64,000 nt of DNA from Streptomyces klenkii (GCF_003626645.1 NZ_RBAM01000008.1:124001-188000); one strand, 5' to 3'. Shown: positions 34,375 through 41,731, counted from the stretch's first letter. The notes: a model not told the origin generated them from the sequence alone. Translations and numbers: made by a program.

Positions 34375-34535
34375 CCCGCCTGCGCACCGCCCTGATCCCT
34401 GCCTACCCGACGCTCCTCACGGTGCCGGTTCTCGCGGCCCTGGCAGCGGCCGACCTGGCCCCCTGGAGCGTCCTCTTCTCCGTAGCCGCCGCCTTGGCCG
34501 TGCTCGCCGCCGTCCGGCACAAGCGCGGTCACTGA
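34371..34535 (+). CDS. Small two-helix membrane protein coupled to the MerR gene
   Basis: A 54-residue protein starting at ATG 34371 within the ATGA overlap with the MerR stop; AAAGGA precedes it. Two hydrophobic stretches (LIPAYPTLLTVPVLAALAAADL and WSVLFSVAAALAVLAAV) predict two helices, followed by a basic tail RHKRGH. No domain is recognised. Its overlap with the MerR gene suggests it is part of the same response, perhaps a membrane stress or drug-resistance peptide. Its last 7 bases overlap the end of the convergent zinc-motif gene at 34529. Confidence 0.7.
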   Translation: MTRLRTALIPAYPTLLTVPVLAALAAADLAPWSVLFSVAAALAVLAAVRHKRGH

Positions 34536-34714
34536 CGCGCCGGTTGCAGCCATGACCACGCCGTACGGCGGGGCGGGGTGACCGCGTCCGGGAGGCCCGG
34601 CGGCCTGAGGGCTCCGTAGTCCGTGAAACGGACGGTTCCGCAGTCGCGGCAGCGGGCCTCGCCCCGGGTCCGGGCCGCCCATCCTCCGCGGTGAGTGCAT
34701 CTCAGCACGGCCAT
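34529..34714 (-). CDS. Small CxxC zinc-motif protein, DUF6255-like
   Basis: A 61-residue protein starting MAVLRCTHRGGWAA at ATG 34714. It has Cys and His in RCTHRGGW and a second pair in CRDCGTVRFTDYGALRPPG, consistent with a zinc ribbon; this resembles the small Streptomyces family I know as DUF6255. Its start lies inside the last codons of the upstream same-strand gene (13-bp overlap), indicating translational coupling. Its stop overlaps the convergent membrane-peptide gene by 7 bp. Function unknown; relatives are often near XRE/DUF397 pairs and biosynthetic genes. Confidence 0.65.
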   Translation of the reverse strand: MAVLRCTHRGGWAARTRGEARCRDCGTVRFTDYGALRPPGLPDAVTPPRRTAWSWLQPARQ

Positions 34715-35046
34715 CCACCTGCCACGTGCGCCCTGCGCCAGTGGCGGCGCTGAACGACGAGGGCCTCCCCCGTCTTGGCGTGATCGTCCCCCGCGGCGGC
34801 CTCGTGATACGCGGCCTCCAACTGCTCGCACTCCTCGCACCCGTACGCCGGCTGCGAACCGTTCGGCCACAGCCCGGCGGCCTCCCGGTCCTCCCGCGTC
34901 GCCAGCCTCAACGAGGCGAACGGCGCCTCCCACTCCACCCCACCCCCGGGCCGCCGCAACGTCAGACGGCTCCCCCGCTCCCCGACCACCTGCGCGATCC
35001 GTCCCTCACGCGTGTCCACCACGAACGCGCCGATCCTGTACGTCAT
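34702..35046 (-). CDS. Conserved hypothetical Streptomyces protein
   Basis: A 114-residue protein starting MTYRIGAFVVDTREGRIAQV at ATG 35046, with GGAGGAG six bases upstream. The N-terminal half looks like a small beta-barrel (VVDTREGRIAQVVGERGSRLTLRRPGG, then EWEAPFASLRLAT). The C-terminal half is helical and Cys/His-rich (GCEECEQLEAAYHEAAAGDDHA, with a final C), possibly metal-binding. I have seen this kind of protein beside XRE/DUF397 regulators in Streptomyces but cannot assign a function. It is divergent from the XRE gene and coupled to the small zinc-motif gene downstream. Confidence 0.7.
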   Translation of the reverse strand: MTYRIGAFVVDTREGRIAQVVGERGSRLTLRRPGGGVEWEAPFASLRLATREDREAAGLWPNGSQPAYGCEECEQLEAAYHEAAAGDDHAKTGEALVVQRRHWRRAHVAGGWPC

Positions 35047-35128
35047 CGCCTCGCTCCTCCCCGAGTGCCGTTGGTAGCAGCCACATCTTCCCGTTCGGCG
35101 CGGGGAGCGCTGAAAGTTTCGCCTGCAA

Positions 35129-35146
35129 TTTACTCGAATGAGTGAA
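35129..35146. promoter_or_regulatory. Dyad upstream of the XRE gene
   Basis: TTTACTC (35129-35135) and GAGTGAA (35140-35146) form an inverted repeat with 6 of 7 positions matching and a GAAT centre, in an AT-richer stretch between the divergent genes. It is a plausible operator for the XRE regulator. Confidence 0.45.
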
Positions 35147-35205
35147 CGCTCGCACATACCAGTGCAGTTGGTGTCGCTAGAGTCGATCCACAAGGAGGTG
35201 ATCAC

Positions 35206-36054
35206 TTGTCCGACATCACGCCCACCCTGTTCCGCCGGAGGCTTGGCGCGGCACTGAAGACACTGAGGGTGAGGGCCGGCTTCAACCTCGCCGAGGGCGC
35301 CAAGGTGCTGGGCGTGTCCAGCCCAACCCTAAGCAAGATCGAAAACGGCAGACAGAACACCGACCCTGAGAAGTTCTTCATCGCCTACCGGGTCACCGAC
35401 GCGGCCCGCATCGCAGAGGCGAGGGAGATCGCGAAGCTCGTCAACGACAGCCGCCAAAAGAACATCTACGCGCAGTACAAGGATGTCATCCCGGAGCGCT
35501 TGGCCGACTTCCTGGACATGGAGCAAATCGCCACCCGTATCGACCTCTACGCGGCGCTCATCATGCCGGGAGTGCTACAGACACCCGACTACGCCTACGC
35601 AGTTATCGGTGGCGGCAGCGTATGGAAGACAGCCCGCGAGCTACGAGCGCTCACCGAGCTGCGCATGAAACGCCAGGAGATCTTGACCTCACCCTCGCTC
35701 ACGCTGCGGTGCGTACTGGACGAAGCATGCCTCCGGCGGGAAGTGGGCGGGGCATCCGTTCTTCGCGGGCAACTTGAGCATCTGCTCGCCCTCTCCCGGG
35801 ACCCGAAGTTTGAATTGCAGGTGATTCCGTTCAAGGCGGGCACGCACACAGGACTGGACGGCGCCTACACGGTCTTCCACTTCGAGGTCGGTTCTCCCGT
35901 CGTAGCCGTGGAGCCGCTCACGACGTCCCACTACCTTGAGGAGGACGGCCAGGTCGCACGTTACGACGTCGCGTTCGATCGTCTGCTGGCCCAGGCTCTG
36001 GATCCCGACGCCTCTCGCGACTTCATCGCCAGAATCGCCAAGGAGACACGGTGA
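35206..36054 (+). CDS. XRE family regulator with DUF5753 domain
   Basis: A 282-residue protein starting at TTG 35206. The Shine-Dalgarno is exceptional: AAGGAGGTGATC (35192-35203) matches the 16S anti-SD over 12 bases. An HTH_XRE-type domain (about 10-65: LGAALKTLRVRAGFNLAEGAKVLGVSSPTLSKIENG) is followed by the DUF5753 effector domain (about 95-275) with PGVLQTPDYAYAV, RQEILTSPSLTLRCVLDEACLRR and LQVIPFKAGTHTGLDGAYTVF. The next gene encodes DUF397 and overlaps by GTGA, the standard WhiJ-type pairing in Streptomyces development and antibiotic control. Codon use is less GC-biased than its neighbours, suggesting later acquisition. Confidence 0.9.
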   Translation: MSDITPTLFRRRLGAALKTLRVRAGFNLAEGAKVLGVSSPTLSKIENGRQNTDPEKFFIAYRVTDAARIAEAREIAKLVNDSRQKNIYAQYKDVIPERLADFLDMEQIATRIDLYAALIMPGVLQTPDYAYAVIGGGSVWKTARELRALTELRMKRQEILTSPSLTLRCVLDEACLRREVGGASVLRGQLEHLLALSRDPKFELQVIPFKAGTHTGLDGAYTVFHFEVGSPVVAVEPLTTSHYLEEDGQVARYDVAFDRLLAQALDPDASRDFIARIAKETR

Positions 36055-36299
36055 GGTTCAGGAAGAGCAGCTACAGCTCCGGATCCGGTGAGACCTGCGT
36101 GGAGATCGCCCTCCCCGAGGGCATACGTACACACGACCCCGTGCTCATACGCGACTCAACGCGGCCCGGAGGGCCGACCCTCCGCGTCGCCGCCGAGCCG
36201 TATCGTTCCTTCACCCGCGCCCTGAGGCGCGGCAGTCTCAGGGCGCGGGGCGACGACGGCCGAAACGGTCGCGCGCGGCCGGCTCGGCCGATACCGTAG
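36051..36299 (+). CDS. DUF397 domain-containing protein
   Basis: An 82-residue protein starting at GTG 36051, overlapping the XRE stop. The DUF397 core is clear: FRKSSYSSGSGETCVEIALPEG, then VLIRDSTRPGGPTLRV and YRSFTRAL. DUF397 proteins act with the adjacent XRE/DUF5753 protein, probably as modulators of DNA binding. The domain normally ends soon after the F-x-x-AL segment (about residue 59); here the frame runs 20 or so residues further through a terminator-like hairpin into Arg/Gly/Pro-rich sequence. That suggests a lost stop codon or a 3' end that has drifted. Confidence 0.85.
   Translation: MRFRKSSYSSGSGETCVEIALPEGIRTHDPVLIRDSTRPGGPTLRVAAEPYRSFTRALRRGSLRARGDDGRNGRARPARPIP
36214..36249 (+). 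terminator. 13-bp perfect hairpin inside the DUF397 3' end
   Basis: CCCGCGCCCTGAG (36214-36226) pairs perfectly with CTCAGGGCGCGGG (36237-36249), loop of 10 nt. It lies 50 bp before the in-frame stop of the DUF397 gene, and looks like the operon terminator embedded in coding sequence. Confidence 0.6.
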
Positions 36300-36953
36300 G
36301 GGCGGCGCCCCCCTTCCGCGCTCAAAGTAAGCGGCCCCCGCCACGGCCGGAATCCGTGGACGAGGGCCAACCGCAGGTAGACGGTTCCCGACCGTCAGTC
36401 CTCAGGTACTCGGAGGACTGGCGGTCACCGTCCAGCGGCTTTCACCGGTCATTGTCCGGTGCACCACCTCCACAGCTCCCGGATCACAGCTGCGAACCGT
36501 TCGTGCAGAGGCTTCTTGCGGTGACGCCCCACAGGCGCCCCCCTTCTTCCCTGCGGCCGATATCCGGCAGCCGCACCGGAGGGAGCCCGAACCGGGACAC
36601 CCCGCGAGTGCCCCGACGAAAGGGTCCTCTGGAAGGGGGGCGCGCTCGAAGCGCTGACGCCGACACTACACCCGGCGATCAGCTCAATCCGCCTTTTCTG
36701 GCGCTTAGTTACTGCTCTACGTCAGCCGTAGGACCGCCCCCGCCGCGACGCCATGAACCGGCGTAGGAACGCTACGGCGAACGCCCTGACGGAGATGTCG
36801 ATCAGGACCGAGGCGATCAAGGCGCCGGGGCGGCCGGGCGGCCCGGGATCCGCCACAGAGCCGTCACGCAGCGTGGCGGTAAAAAGCACGCCTCCCCGTC
36901 GGGTAATATTGTTCCCGCAACGCCGACGGGTGATCATCATCCCCGGACGCCGA
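36300..36953. other. Gap between DUF397 and tRNA-Arg with a strong hairpin
   Basis: No gene I trust. A near-perfect 14-bp stem (36390-36403 with 36413-36426, 13 of 14 Watson-Crick plus one G-U, 9-nt loop) is the main structure. A minus-strand frame ending at 36722 encodes a possible membrane peptide (ALIASVLIDISVRAFAVAFLRRFMAS) but lacks a clear ribosome site. TAATAT at 36904-36909 is a good -10 for the tRNA. Confidence 0.45.
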
Positions 36954-37026
36954 GCGCTCGTAGCTTAACGGATAGAGCACTTGACTACGGATCAAGAGGT
37001 TGCAGGTTCGAATCCTGCCGAGCGCA
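36954..37026 (+). tRNA. tRNA-Arg (anticodon ACG)
   Basis: A 73-nt cloverleaf: acceptor GCGCTCG/CGAGCGC with discriminator A, D-arm in GCTTAACGGATAGAGC, anticodon arm CTTGA-CTACGGA-TCAAG giving anticodon ACG, and T-arm GCAGG-TTCGAAT-CCTGC. CCA is not encoded. It reads CGU/CGC/CGA after A-to-I conversion. A -10-like TAATAT lies 45 bp upstream and a terminator follows. Confidence 0.97.
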
Positions 37027-37037
37027 CACTTGCAGGG

Positions 37038-37068
37038 AAGGGCCGGACGCCGGAGCGTCCGGCCCTTT
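37038..37068. terminator. Terminator shared by tRNA-Arg and the convergent serine hydrolase
   Basis: AAGGGCCGGACGC (37038-37050) pairs perfectly with GCGTCCGGCCCTT (37055-37067), loop CGGA, and T residues follow. It lies between the tRNA 3' end and the stop of the convergent gene and is symmetric, so it can act in both directions. Confidence 0.85.
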
Positions 37069-37069
37069 C

Positions 37070-38281
37070 TCATTTCTCCGGGGTCGCGAAGGCCGCCTTC
37101 GCTATCCCCAGGACGTACGGGAGCTCGCTCGCGCCCGGCGGGTTGTTGTAATTGAGCGAATACACCACCCGCCGCGAGAGATCGCGTTTCGCGAAGACCC
37201 CGTTGACGTAGCCCGGCAGTGATCCCGTCTTGCCCCAGACGACCGTGCCGTCGGGCAGTTCGGTGCGCATGAGGCCGATGCGGCTGAAGCAGGCCGTGCC
37301 CCGGCCGGCGGCGGGGTCGGTGAGGCTGGCGCAGTGGTGGTTGCCGGGGGCGTTGGGGACGGCCGGGAGGTCGAAGATGTGCCGTTGCTGGGAGGGCGGG
37401 AGGAGCCGGCCGCGGATGAGCTCCGTGAGGAAGCGGTCCAGGTCGGCCGCGGTGGAGATCATGCCGGCTTCCGCCCAGGAGTACGGGCTCTGCTCGGTCA
37501 CGTCGACGAGGGCACCGTCCACCGTGCGGTAGCCGTGCGCGTGCGGCTCCGGGAGGGTGACGTCGGTGGCGGCCGGAACGTAGGTGTGGCGCAGCCCCAG
37601 GGGGCGGGTGATGCGGTTGCGGACCTCGTCCGCGTACGCGTTGCCGCTGACGCGCTCGATGATCAGCCCGGCCACGTACGAGTTGATGCCGTTGTACTGC
37701 TGGGTCGTGCCCGCCGGGAAGGCCGGCGCCTTCCCGTCCACCGCCGCCTTGACGATCTCCGTGGGGCTCCACGACCGGAAGCGGTTCTCGGCGAACCACT
37801 TGTTGGAGCCGTCCCCGTAGGTCAGCGCCGAGGGGCCCGGCAGCCCGCTGGTGTGGTTGAGGAGCTGGCTCACCCGCACGTCCTGGAAGGCGTCGGGGAG
37901 CAGGCCCGGCACGTAGCGCCGGGCGGGGGCATCCAGGTCGACGCGGTGCTCGGCGGCGAGCTGGAGCATCACCGTGCCGGTGAAGAGCTTGGTGATGCTG
38001 CCGATGCGGAAGGAGGAGCCCGAGCGGACGGAGGCGCCGGTGACCTTGTCCGCCGCGCCGGACGTGCCCCACCAGTGGCCGCCGGGGCCGGCGACGCGGA
38101 CCAGGGCCCCGTTCACGTCCGCGTTCGGGAAGCCGGCGATCGACTGCTCCAGTGCCTTCTTGTCCGGCCTCGGCGGCGCGGCGGCACCGGCGGCCGTGGC
38201 CGTTCCCGCGGCGAGTGCGGCGGCCAGTGCCATCACCAGCCAGGCGTTGCGGCCGGCGGGCTTCCTCTTGAGTTGCTCCAT
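37070..38281 (-). CDS. Secreted class C-type serine hydrolase (beta-lactamase/DD-peptidase fold)
   Basis: A 403-residue protein with signal peptide (basic MEQLKRKPAGRNAW, hydrophobic core, AAGAAAPP). Active-site motif 1 is SITK (in FRIGSITKLFTGTVM), and motif 3 is KTG in VVWGKTGSLPGYVNG. Motif 2, usually Y-x-N, reads YNG in TQQYNGINSYVAG, so the third position is not Asn; this may lower or alter activity. Closest in style to Streptomyces R61 D-Ala-D-Ala carboxypeptidase and penicillin-binding esterases. Two Cys residues (HHCASL, TACFS) could form a disulfide. It is convergent with tRNA-Arg across a shared terminator. Confidence 0.88.
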   Translation of the reverse strand: MEQLKRKPAGRNAWLVMALAAALAAGTATAAGAAAPPRPDKKALEQSIAGFPNADVNGALVRVAGPGGHWWGTSGAADKVTGASVRSGSSFRIGSITKLFTGTVMLQLAAEHRVDLDAPARRYVPGLLPDAFQDVRVSQLLNHTSGLPGPSALTYGDGSNKWFAENRFRSWSPTEIVKAAVDGKAPAFPAGTTQQYNGINSYVAGLIIERVSGNAYADEVRNRITRPLGLRHTYVPAATDVTLPEPHAHGYRTVDGALVDVTEQSPYSWAEAGMISTAADLDRFLTELIRGRLLPPSQQRHIFDLPAVPNAPGNHHCASLTDPAAGRGTACFSRIGLMRTELPDGTVVWGKTGSLPGYVNGVFAKRDLSRRVVYSLNYNNPPGASELPYVLGIAKAAFATPEK

Positions 38282-38466
38282 GCCCGTAAATCTTCCAAAC
38301 CAAGATCATCCTTACATCCGGTATCGCCCTGGCCCGGCCCCTACGCTGCCCCGATCCCGCCTCGGGGATGTCCCGGACACGAGTCGGGAGGAGAGGAACG
38401 GAGCGAGGAGTGAGAACACGGCCGGGAGGACGGATTCCGTCCTCTATCCCCTCTACGCTCGCCCCC

Positions 38467-39675
38467 ATGAACCGCCGCCCCCGTGCCGCCGCCGCCCGCA
38501 TCTCCGACGACCAGCGGCGCGCCCGCCTCGCCCGGCGCCACCTGCTCGACCCGGCGCACCGGGCCGGTTCGACCGAGGAGGTCGCGGATGCCCTGGTCGG
38601 GCTGCACGCCACGGACGCGGCGACCGTCTACCTCTCCGCCTGCGCACGGCTGGCCGAGCCCTCCGCGGGCGACGTGGACCGGGCGCTGTACGAGGACGTG
38701 TCCCTGGTCAAGCTGCTGTCCATGCGGCGCACGCTCTTCGCCGTCACCACGGACCTCGCCCCGTACGTGAGCTCCTCGACCGCCCGCGCGATCGCGCTGC
38801 GCGAGCGGGCGACGCTCCTCAAGCACCTGCGCGAGAACACCGAGGGGCACGCGCCCTGGGACGAGCAGCGGCTCGCCCGCACCGAGCGGGAGGTGCTGGA
38901 CGCGCTGGCCGCGCGCGGCGAGGCCACCACCGCGGAACTCAGCAAGGACGTGCCCGCCCTGCGCGAGACGCTGCTGATGTCGCCGGGCAAGCCGTACGAG
39001 GCCCGGCAGAGCGTCGGCAGCCGGGTGCTGCGGATGCTGGCCGCGGACGGGCACCTGCGGCGCGCCCGGCCGCGGGGTTCGTGGACCAGCAGCCTCTACC
39101 CGTGGGCGCCGGTGCCGCAGATCCCCGAGATGGACGTGCGCGAGGCGAAGGCCGAACTCGCGCGGCGCTGGCTCGCCGCGTACGGGCCGGCCACGGAGGC
39201 GGACCTGAAGTGGTGGACGGGCTGGACGCTCGGCGACACGCGGCGGGCGGTGGCGGACGTCGGTGCGGGTGAGGTGGAGCTGGCGCGCGGGGAGACCGGC
39301 TACGTCCTGGCCGGCGACGACCTGGACGACGACCCCGCCTCGGCCCTCGCTCCGTGGGCCGCGCTCCTGCCCGGCCTGGACCCGACCGCGATGGGCTGGC
39401 GCGGCCGCGACTGGTACCTCTCCCCCGACCACGTCCCCGCGCTCTACGACCGCGCCGGCAACGTCGGCCCCACGGTGTGGTGGAACGGCCGCATCATCGG
39501 CGGCTGGGCGCAGCGTGCGAACGGCGAGATCGTGTGGCGGCTGCTGGCGGACGCGGGCGCCGAGGCGGGGGCGGCGATCGCCGCCGAGGCCGAGAGGTTG
39601 TCGGCGTGGCTGGGCCCCGTACGGGTCACGCCCCGCTTCCGCACGCCGCTGGAGAGGGAGCTGGGGGTGGGGTGA
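38467..39675 (+). CDS. Winged-helix DNA-binding protein, HTH_42 (AlkX/AlkZ-like) family
   Basis: A 402-residue protein starting MNRRPRAAAARISDDQRRARL. It matches the HTH_42 family in layout: RRHLLDPAHRAGSTEEVADALVGLHATDAATVYL near the N terminus, tandem winged helices in the middle, and the C-terminal barrel-like segment with WYLSPDH and VGPTVWWNGRIIGGW. DNA glycosylases of this group (AlkZ, YcaQ) use a Q-x-Q motif where this protein has GLHAT, so glycosylase activity is doubtful. TACGCT (38454-38459) ends seven bases before the ATG, and no ribosome site is present, so translation may be leaderless. Confidence 0.8.
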   Translation: MNRRPRAAAARISDDQRRARLARRHLLDPAHRAGSTEEVADALVGLHATDAATVYLSACARLAEPSAGDVDRALYEDVSLVKLLSMRRTLFAVTTDLAPYVSSSTARAIALRERATLLKHLRENTEGHAPWDEQRLARTEREVLDALAARGEATTAELSKDVPALRETLLMSPGKPYEARQSVGSRVLRMLAADGHLRRARPRGSWTSSLYPWAPVPQIPEMDVREAKAELARRWLAAYGPATEADLKWWTGWTLGDTRRAVADVGAGEVELARGETGYVLAGDDLDDDPASALAPWAALLPGLDPTAMGWRGRDWYLSPDHVPALYDRAGNVGPTVWWNGRIIGGWAQRANGEIVWRLLADAGAEAGAAIAAEAERLSAWLGPVRVTPRFRTPLERELGVG

Positions 39676-39887
39676 CGGGGGTGGGGGACGGGGGTGGCGC
39701 GGTGGCGCCCTCTCGGCCCGGAAATCAACCGGCGGGGCGGGACGGCACGGCGTACAAGTGTGCTGAGAGCGCAGCAGTCCGCACGCCTCAGCGACCGTGG
39801 CCTTACTTCGGCTGGTTTTGGCGCTGCTGGGCACCGCTTCCACCGGCCAGTGTGACGGCCATCGTCCGCCGGAGAAGGGTGAAGACC

Positions 39888-40439
39888 ATGCGCGGTCGCA
39901 GTTGGCTCGTCGTCGCTGTCGCAGCACTGACCGCCACGCTGGGGTCTACGGGAGTCACCAACGCTGCGCCCTCCCGTGAGAGACCCGTGGCGGAGGGGCA
40001 GCAGTTCGCCGACTTCAACACCTTCGTGTCCCGCTACAGCGGCCGTTGCCTCGATGTCGCGAACGGCAGCGTCCGGGACGAGGCGAATGTCCACCAGTGG
40101 GCTTGCGAGGGCGTCGCGAGCCAGAGTTGGAGATTCATGCCGGCCGGTGACGGCTACTACTACATCGTCGCTAAGCACAGCGATCTGTGCCTCGACGTCG
40201 ACACCCGCGCGGCCAACGGCGACTACGGGGGCAACGTGCACCAGTACCGCTGCTGGGGAGGCAGGAACCAGCAGTGGCGACTGGACTCCATCGGTGACGG
40301 CTACTACTACGTGGTTGCGCGGCACAACAACAAGTGCCTGGACGTAGACACCCGCCCCGGCAATGTGAACGGCGCCAATGTCCACAACTGGACCTGCTGG
40401 GGCGGAAACAACCAGATGTGGAAGATCAACCCGATCTAA
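39888..40439 (+). CDS. Secreted ricin-type beta-trefoil lectin
   Basis: A 183-residue protein. A Sec signal peptide (MRGRSWLVVAVAALTATLG...TNAAP) is followed by a single RICIN domain with three sub-repeats, each with a CLDV motif (GRCLDVANG, LCLDVDTRA, KCLDVDTRP) and a Q-x-W or related end (SQSWRF, NQQWRL, NQMWKI). Cys pairs in each lobe suggest disulfides. It binds sugars outside the cell; here it stands alone, without a glycosidase domain. ATG 39888 has GGAGAAGG upstream; an in-frame GTG at 39879 is too close to that site. Codon use is slightly more AT-rich than neighbours. Confidence 0.88.
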   Translation: MRGRSWLVVAVAALTATLGSTGVTNAAPSRERPVAEGQQFADFNTFVSRYSGRCLDVANGSVRDEANVHQWACEGVASQSWRFMPAGDGYYYIVAKHSDLCLDVDTRAANGDYGGNVHQYRCWGGRNQQWRLDSIGDGYYYVVARHNNKCLDVDTRPGNVNGANVHNWTCWGGNNQMWKINPI

Positions 40440-40499
40440 GCCCGTCGCGAAGCAGGTCCCGCAACGGACTACTCGCACCAGGTGATGCTGTCCGCTCGT

Positions 40500-40847
40500 T
40501 CACAGGCCGGCTTCCCTCTCGGCCGCCTCGCGGATGGCAAGGATCTCGGCGAGCGCGTCGTGGGGGTCGGCTTCGCCTGCGTCCACGGTCCGCTCCAGTT
40601 CACTGAGTCTGGCGGCACGCTCGGGATGGCGTTGGATGGCGACGAACACGGCCCAGGAGTGGACGAACGCCCGTAGCGGAGCCAGGCTGCTGGTCTTCTG
40701 AGCGTTGGTGGTGGCCTCGAACAGGTGCTGCGTCAGAGCAGGGATACGGCTGGGAGCGATCTTGGTGACCGCGGCCCGCAGGGCATCAGGCGTCAGCTCC
40801 GGCATCGGGATCAGCGGCGCGTAGGGGCCGTTCGGCTGCTCACTCAT
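40500..40847 (-). CDS. DUF6247 family protein
   Basis: A 115-residue protein starting MSEQPNGPYAPLIPMPELT at ATG 40847, with GGAGG six bases upstream. The pattern LIPMPELTPDALRAAVTKIAPSRIPALTQ followed by helices around FVHSWAVFVAIQRHPERAARLSELE fits DUF6247, a small family often paired with toxin or relaxase-like genes in Streptomyces. It looks like an all-helical cytoplasmic protein with an antitoxin-like size. No toxin partner is next to it; the upstream same-strand gene is a regulator 67 bp away. Function unknown. Confidence 0.7.
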   Translation of the reverse strand: MSEQPNGPYAPLIPMPELTPDALRAAVTKIAPSRIPALTQHLFEATTNAQKTSSLAPLRAFVHSWAVFVAIQRHPERAARLSELERTVDAGEADPHDALAEILAIREAAEREAGL

Positions 40848-40880
40848 GATCGTCCTCCAAGGCGCGGCAGGCTCCGGACT

Positions 40881-40917
40881 GCACCGTACCGGCTCAGGTG
40901 CGCACCGTACCGGCTCA
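40881..40917. repeat. 16-bp direct repeat with 21-bp period
   Basis: GCACCGTACCGGCTCA occurs at 40881-40896 and again at 40902-40917. The 21-bp offset equals two DNA turns. The second copy ends in the stop codon of the upstream regulator gene, and both lie in the promoter region of the DUF6247 gene. Confidence 0.65.
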
Positions 40918-41655
40918 CGACGGCTGTCCATCGGCTGACCGCGGTTCGGGTTTGGTGTGGAGGACCTCGCGGGCCTGGTCCGCGGCGCGGAGCATGCTCT
41001 CGCCGACGAAGTCGACGAAGCGGGCGATGTTTTCGAGGCGGACGGCAGCCTGGGTGCCGGGGCCGAGGAGGGTGACGCCCTGCCGCGCGGTCTCGGCGAG
41101 CTGGGCGTGGGACCGGGCGGCGGCGACCATCCCCTGGTACCAGACGTCGCCGTCGGCGACGTAGCGGTCGCGGCGGCGTTCGTCGCGTTCGCGGCGGATG
41201 AGGTCCATGCTTTCGAGGAGCGTGGTCGCCTTGGAGATCGACGCGGGGCTGACCTGGAGGCGCTGGACGAGTTCGGACGCGGTGAGGCTGCCCGCGTCCG
41301 AGGTGTAGAGGCAGACCAGCACCCGGGCCATCATCTTGGGCAGGCCCTGCTGCATGAGGAGGGTCGTGAACGCCTCCTCGTACTCGCGCACCGCCTCGGC
41401 GTCGCGCCCCTGGACGTGCGGAGGCGCCTCCGCCCCCCGGGGCGCGGCCTGCCTGCGCCGGTGGGCGCGGCGTTCGGTGGCGCGGTGGGCCAGGTCGGCA
41501 CGGTAGGCGGTGGGGCCGCCGTTGCGCATGACCTCGCGCGTGATGGTCGAGGTCGGGCGCTCCAGACGTCTGGCGATCTCCGCGTAGGCGAGGTCGTCGG
41601 CCAGCCCCAGCGCGATCTGCTGGCGTTCCTGCTGGGTGAGCCTGCCTCCCGGCAT
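40915..41655 (-). CDS. Chimeric regulator: IS30-type HTH fused to a MarR-like domain
   Basis: A 246-residue protein starting MPGGRLTQQERQQIALG. Residues about 1-55 resemble the HTH_38 domain of IS30 transposases (LADDLAYAEIARRLERPTSTITREVMRNGG, then YRADLAHRAT). A basic linker leads to a MarR/GbsR-type winged helix (about 95-180: MMARVLVCLYTSDAGSLTASELVQRLQVSPASISKATTLLESMDLI) and a helical C terminus. It lacks the DDE catalytic domain, so it is a regulator and not a transposase. It is divergent from DUF4097 and an ABC exporter, and the gap has seven GCAACG-type half-sites, the likely operator array. Confidence 0.82.
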   Translation of the reverse strand: MPGGRLTQQERQQIALGLADDLAYAEIARRLERPTSTITREVMRNGGPTAYRADLAHRATERRAHRRRQAAPRGAEAPPHVQGRDAEAVREYEEAFTTLLMQQGLPKMMARVLVCLYTSDAGSLTASELVQRLQVSPASISKATTLLESMDLIRRERDERRRDRYVADGDVWYQGMVAAARSHAQLAETARQGVTLLGPGTQAAVRLENIARFVDFVGESMLRAADQAREVLHTKPEPRSADGQPS

Positions 41656-41731
41656 CGCACTCTCCTTCTTGGTCCGTGACCCCTGGTCGTCCGCCCGTGG
41701 CACCTCCAGCATAGCGTTCACCTTCAGGCCA

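Noticed and set aside
36722..36940. Small membrane protein gene before tRNA-Arg
   Set aside because: A hydrophobic stretch exists, but there is no convincing start or ribosome site; mentioned only in the gap entry.
36954..37026. tRNA-Arg as integration site of a mobile element
   Set aside because: No integrase or second copy of the tRNA 3' end was seen in the window.
40915..41655. IS30-family transposase
   Set aside because: Only the N-terminal HTH_38-like part is present; there is no DDE domain or terminal inverted repeat, and a MarR-like domain follows.
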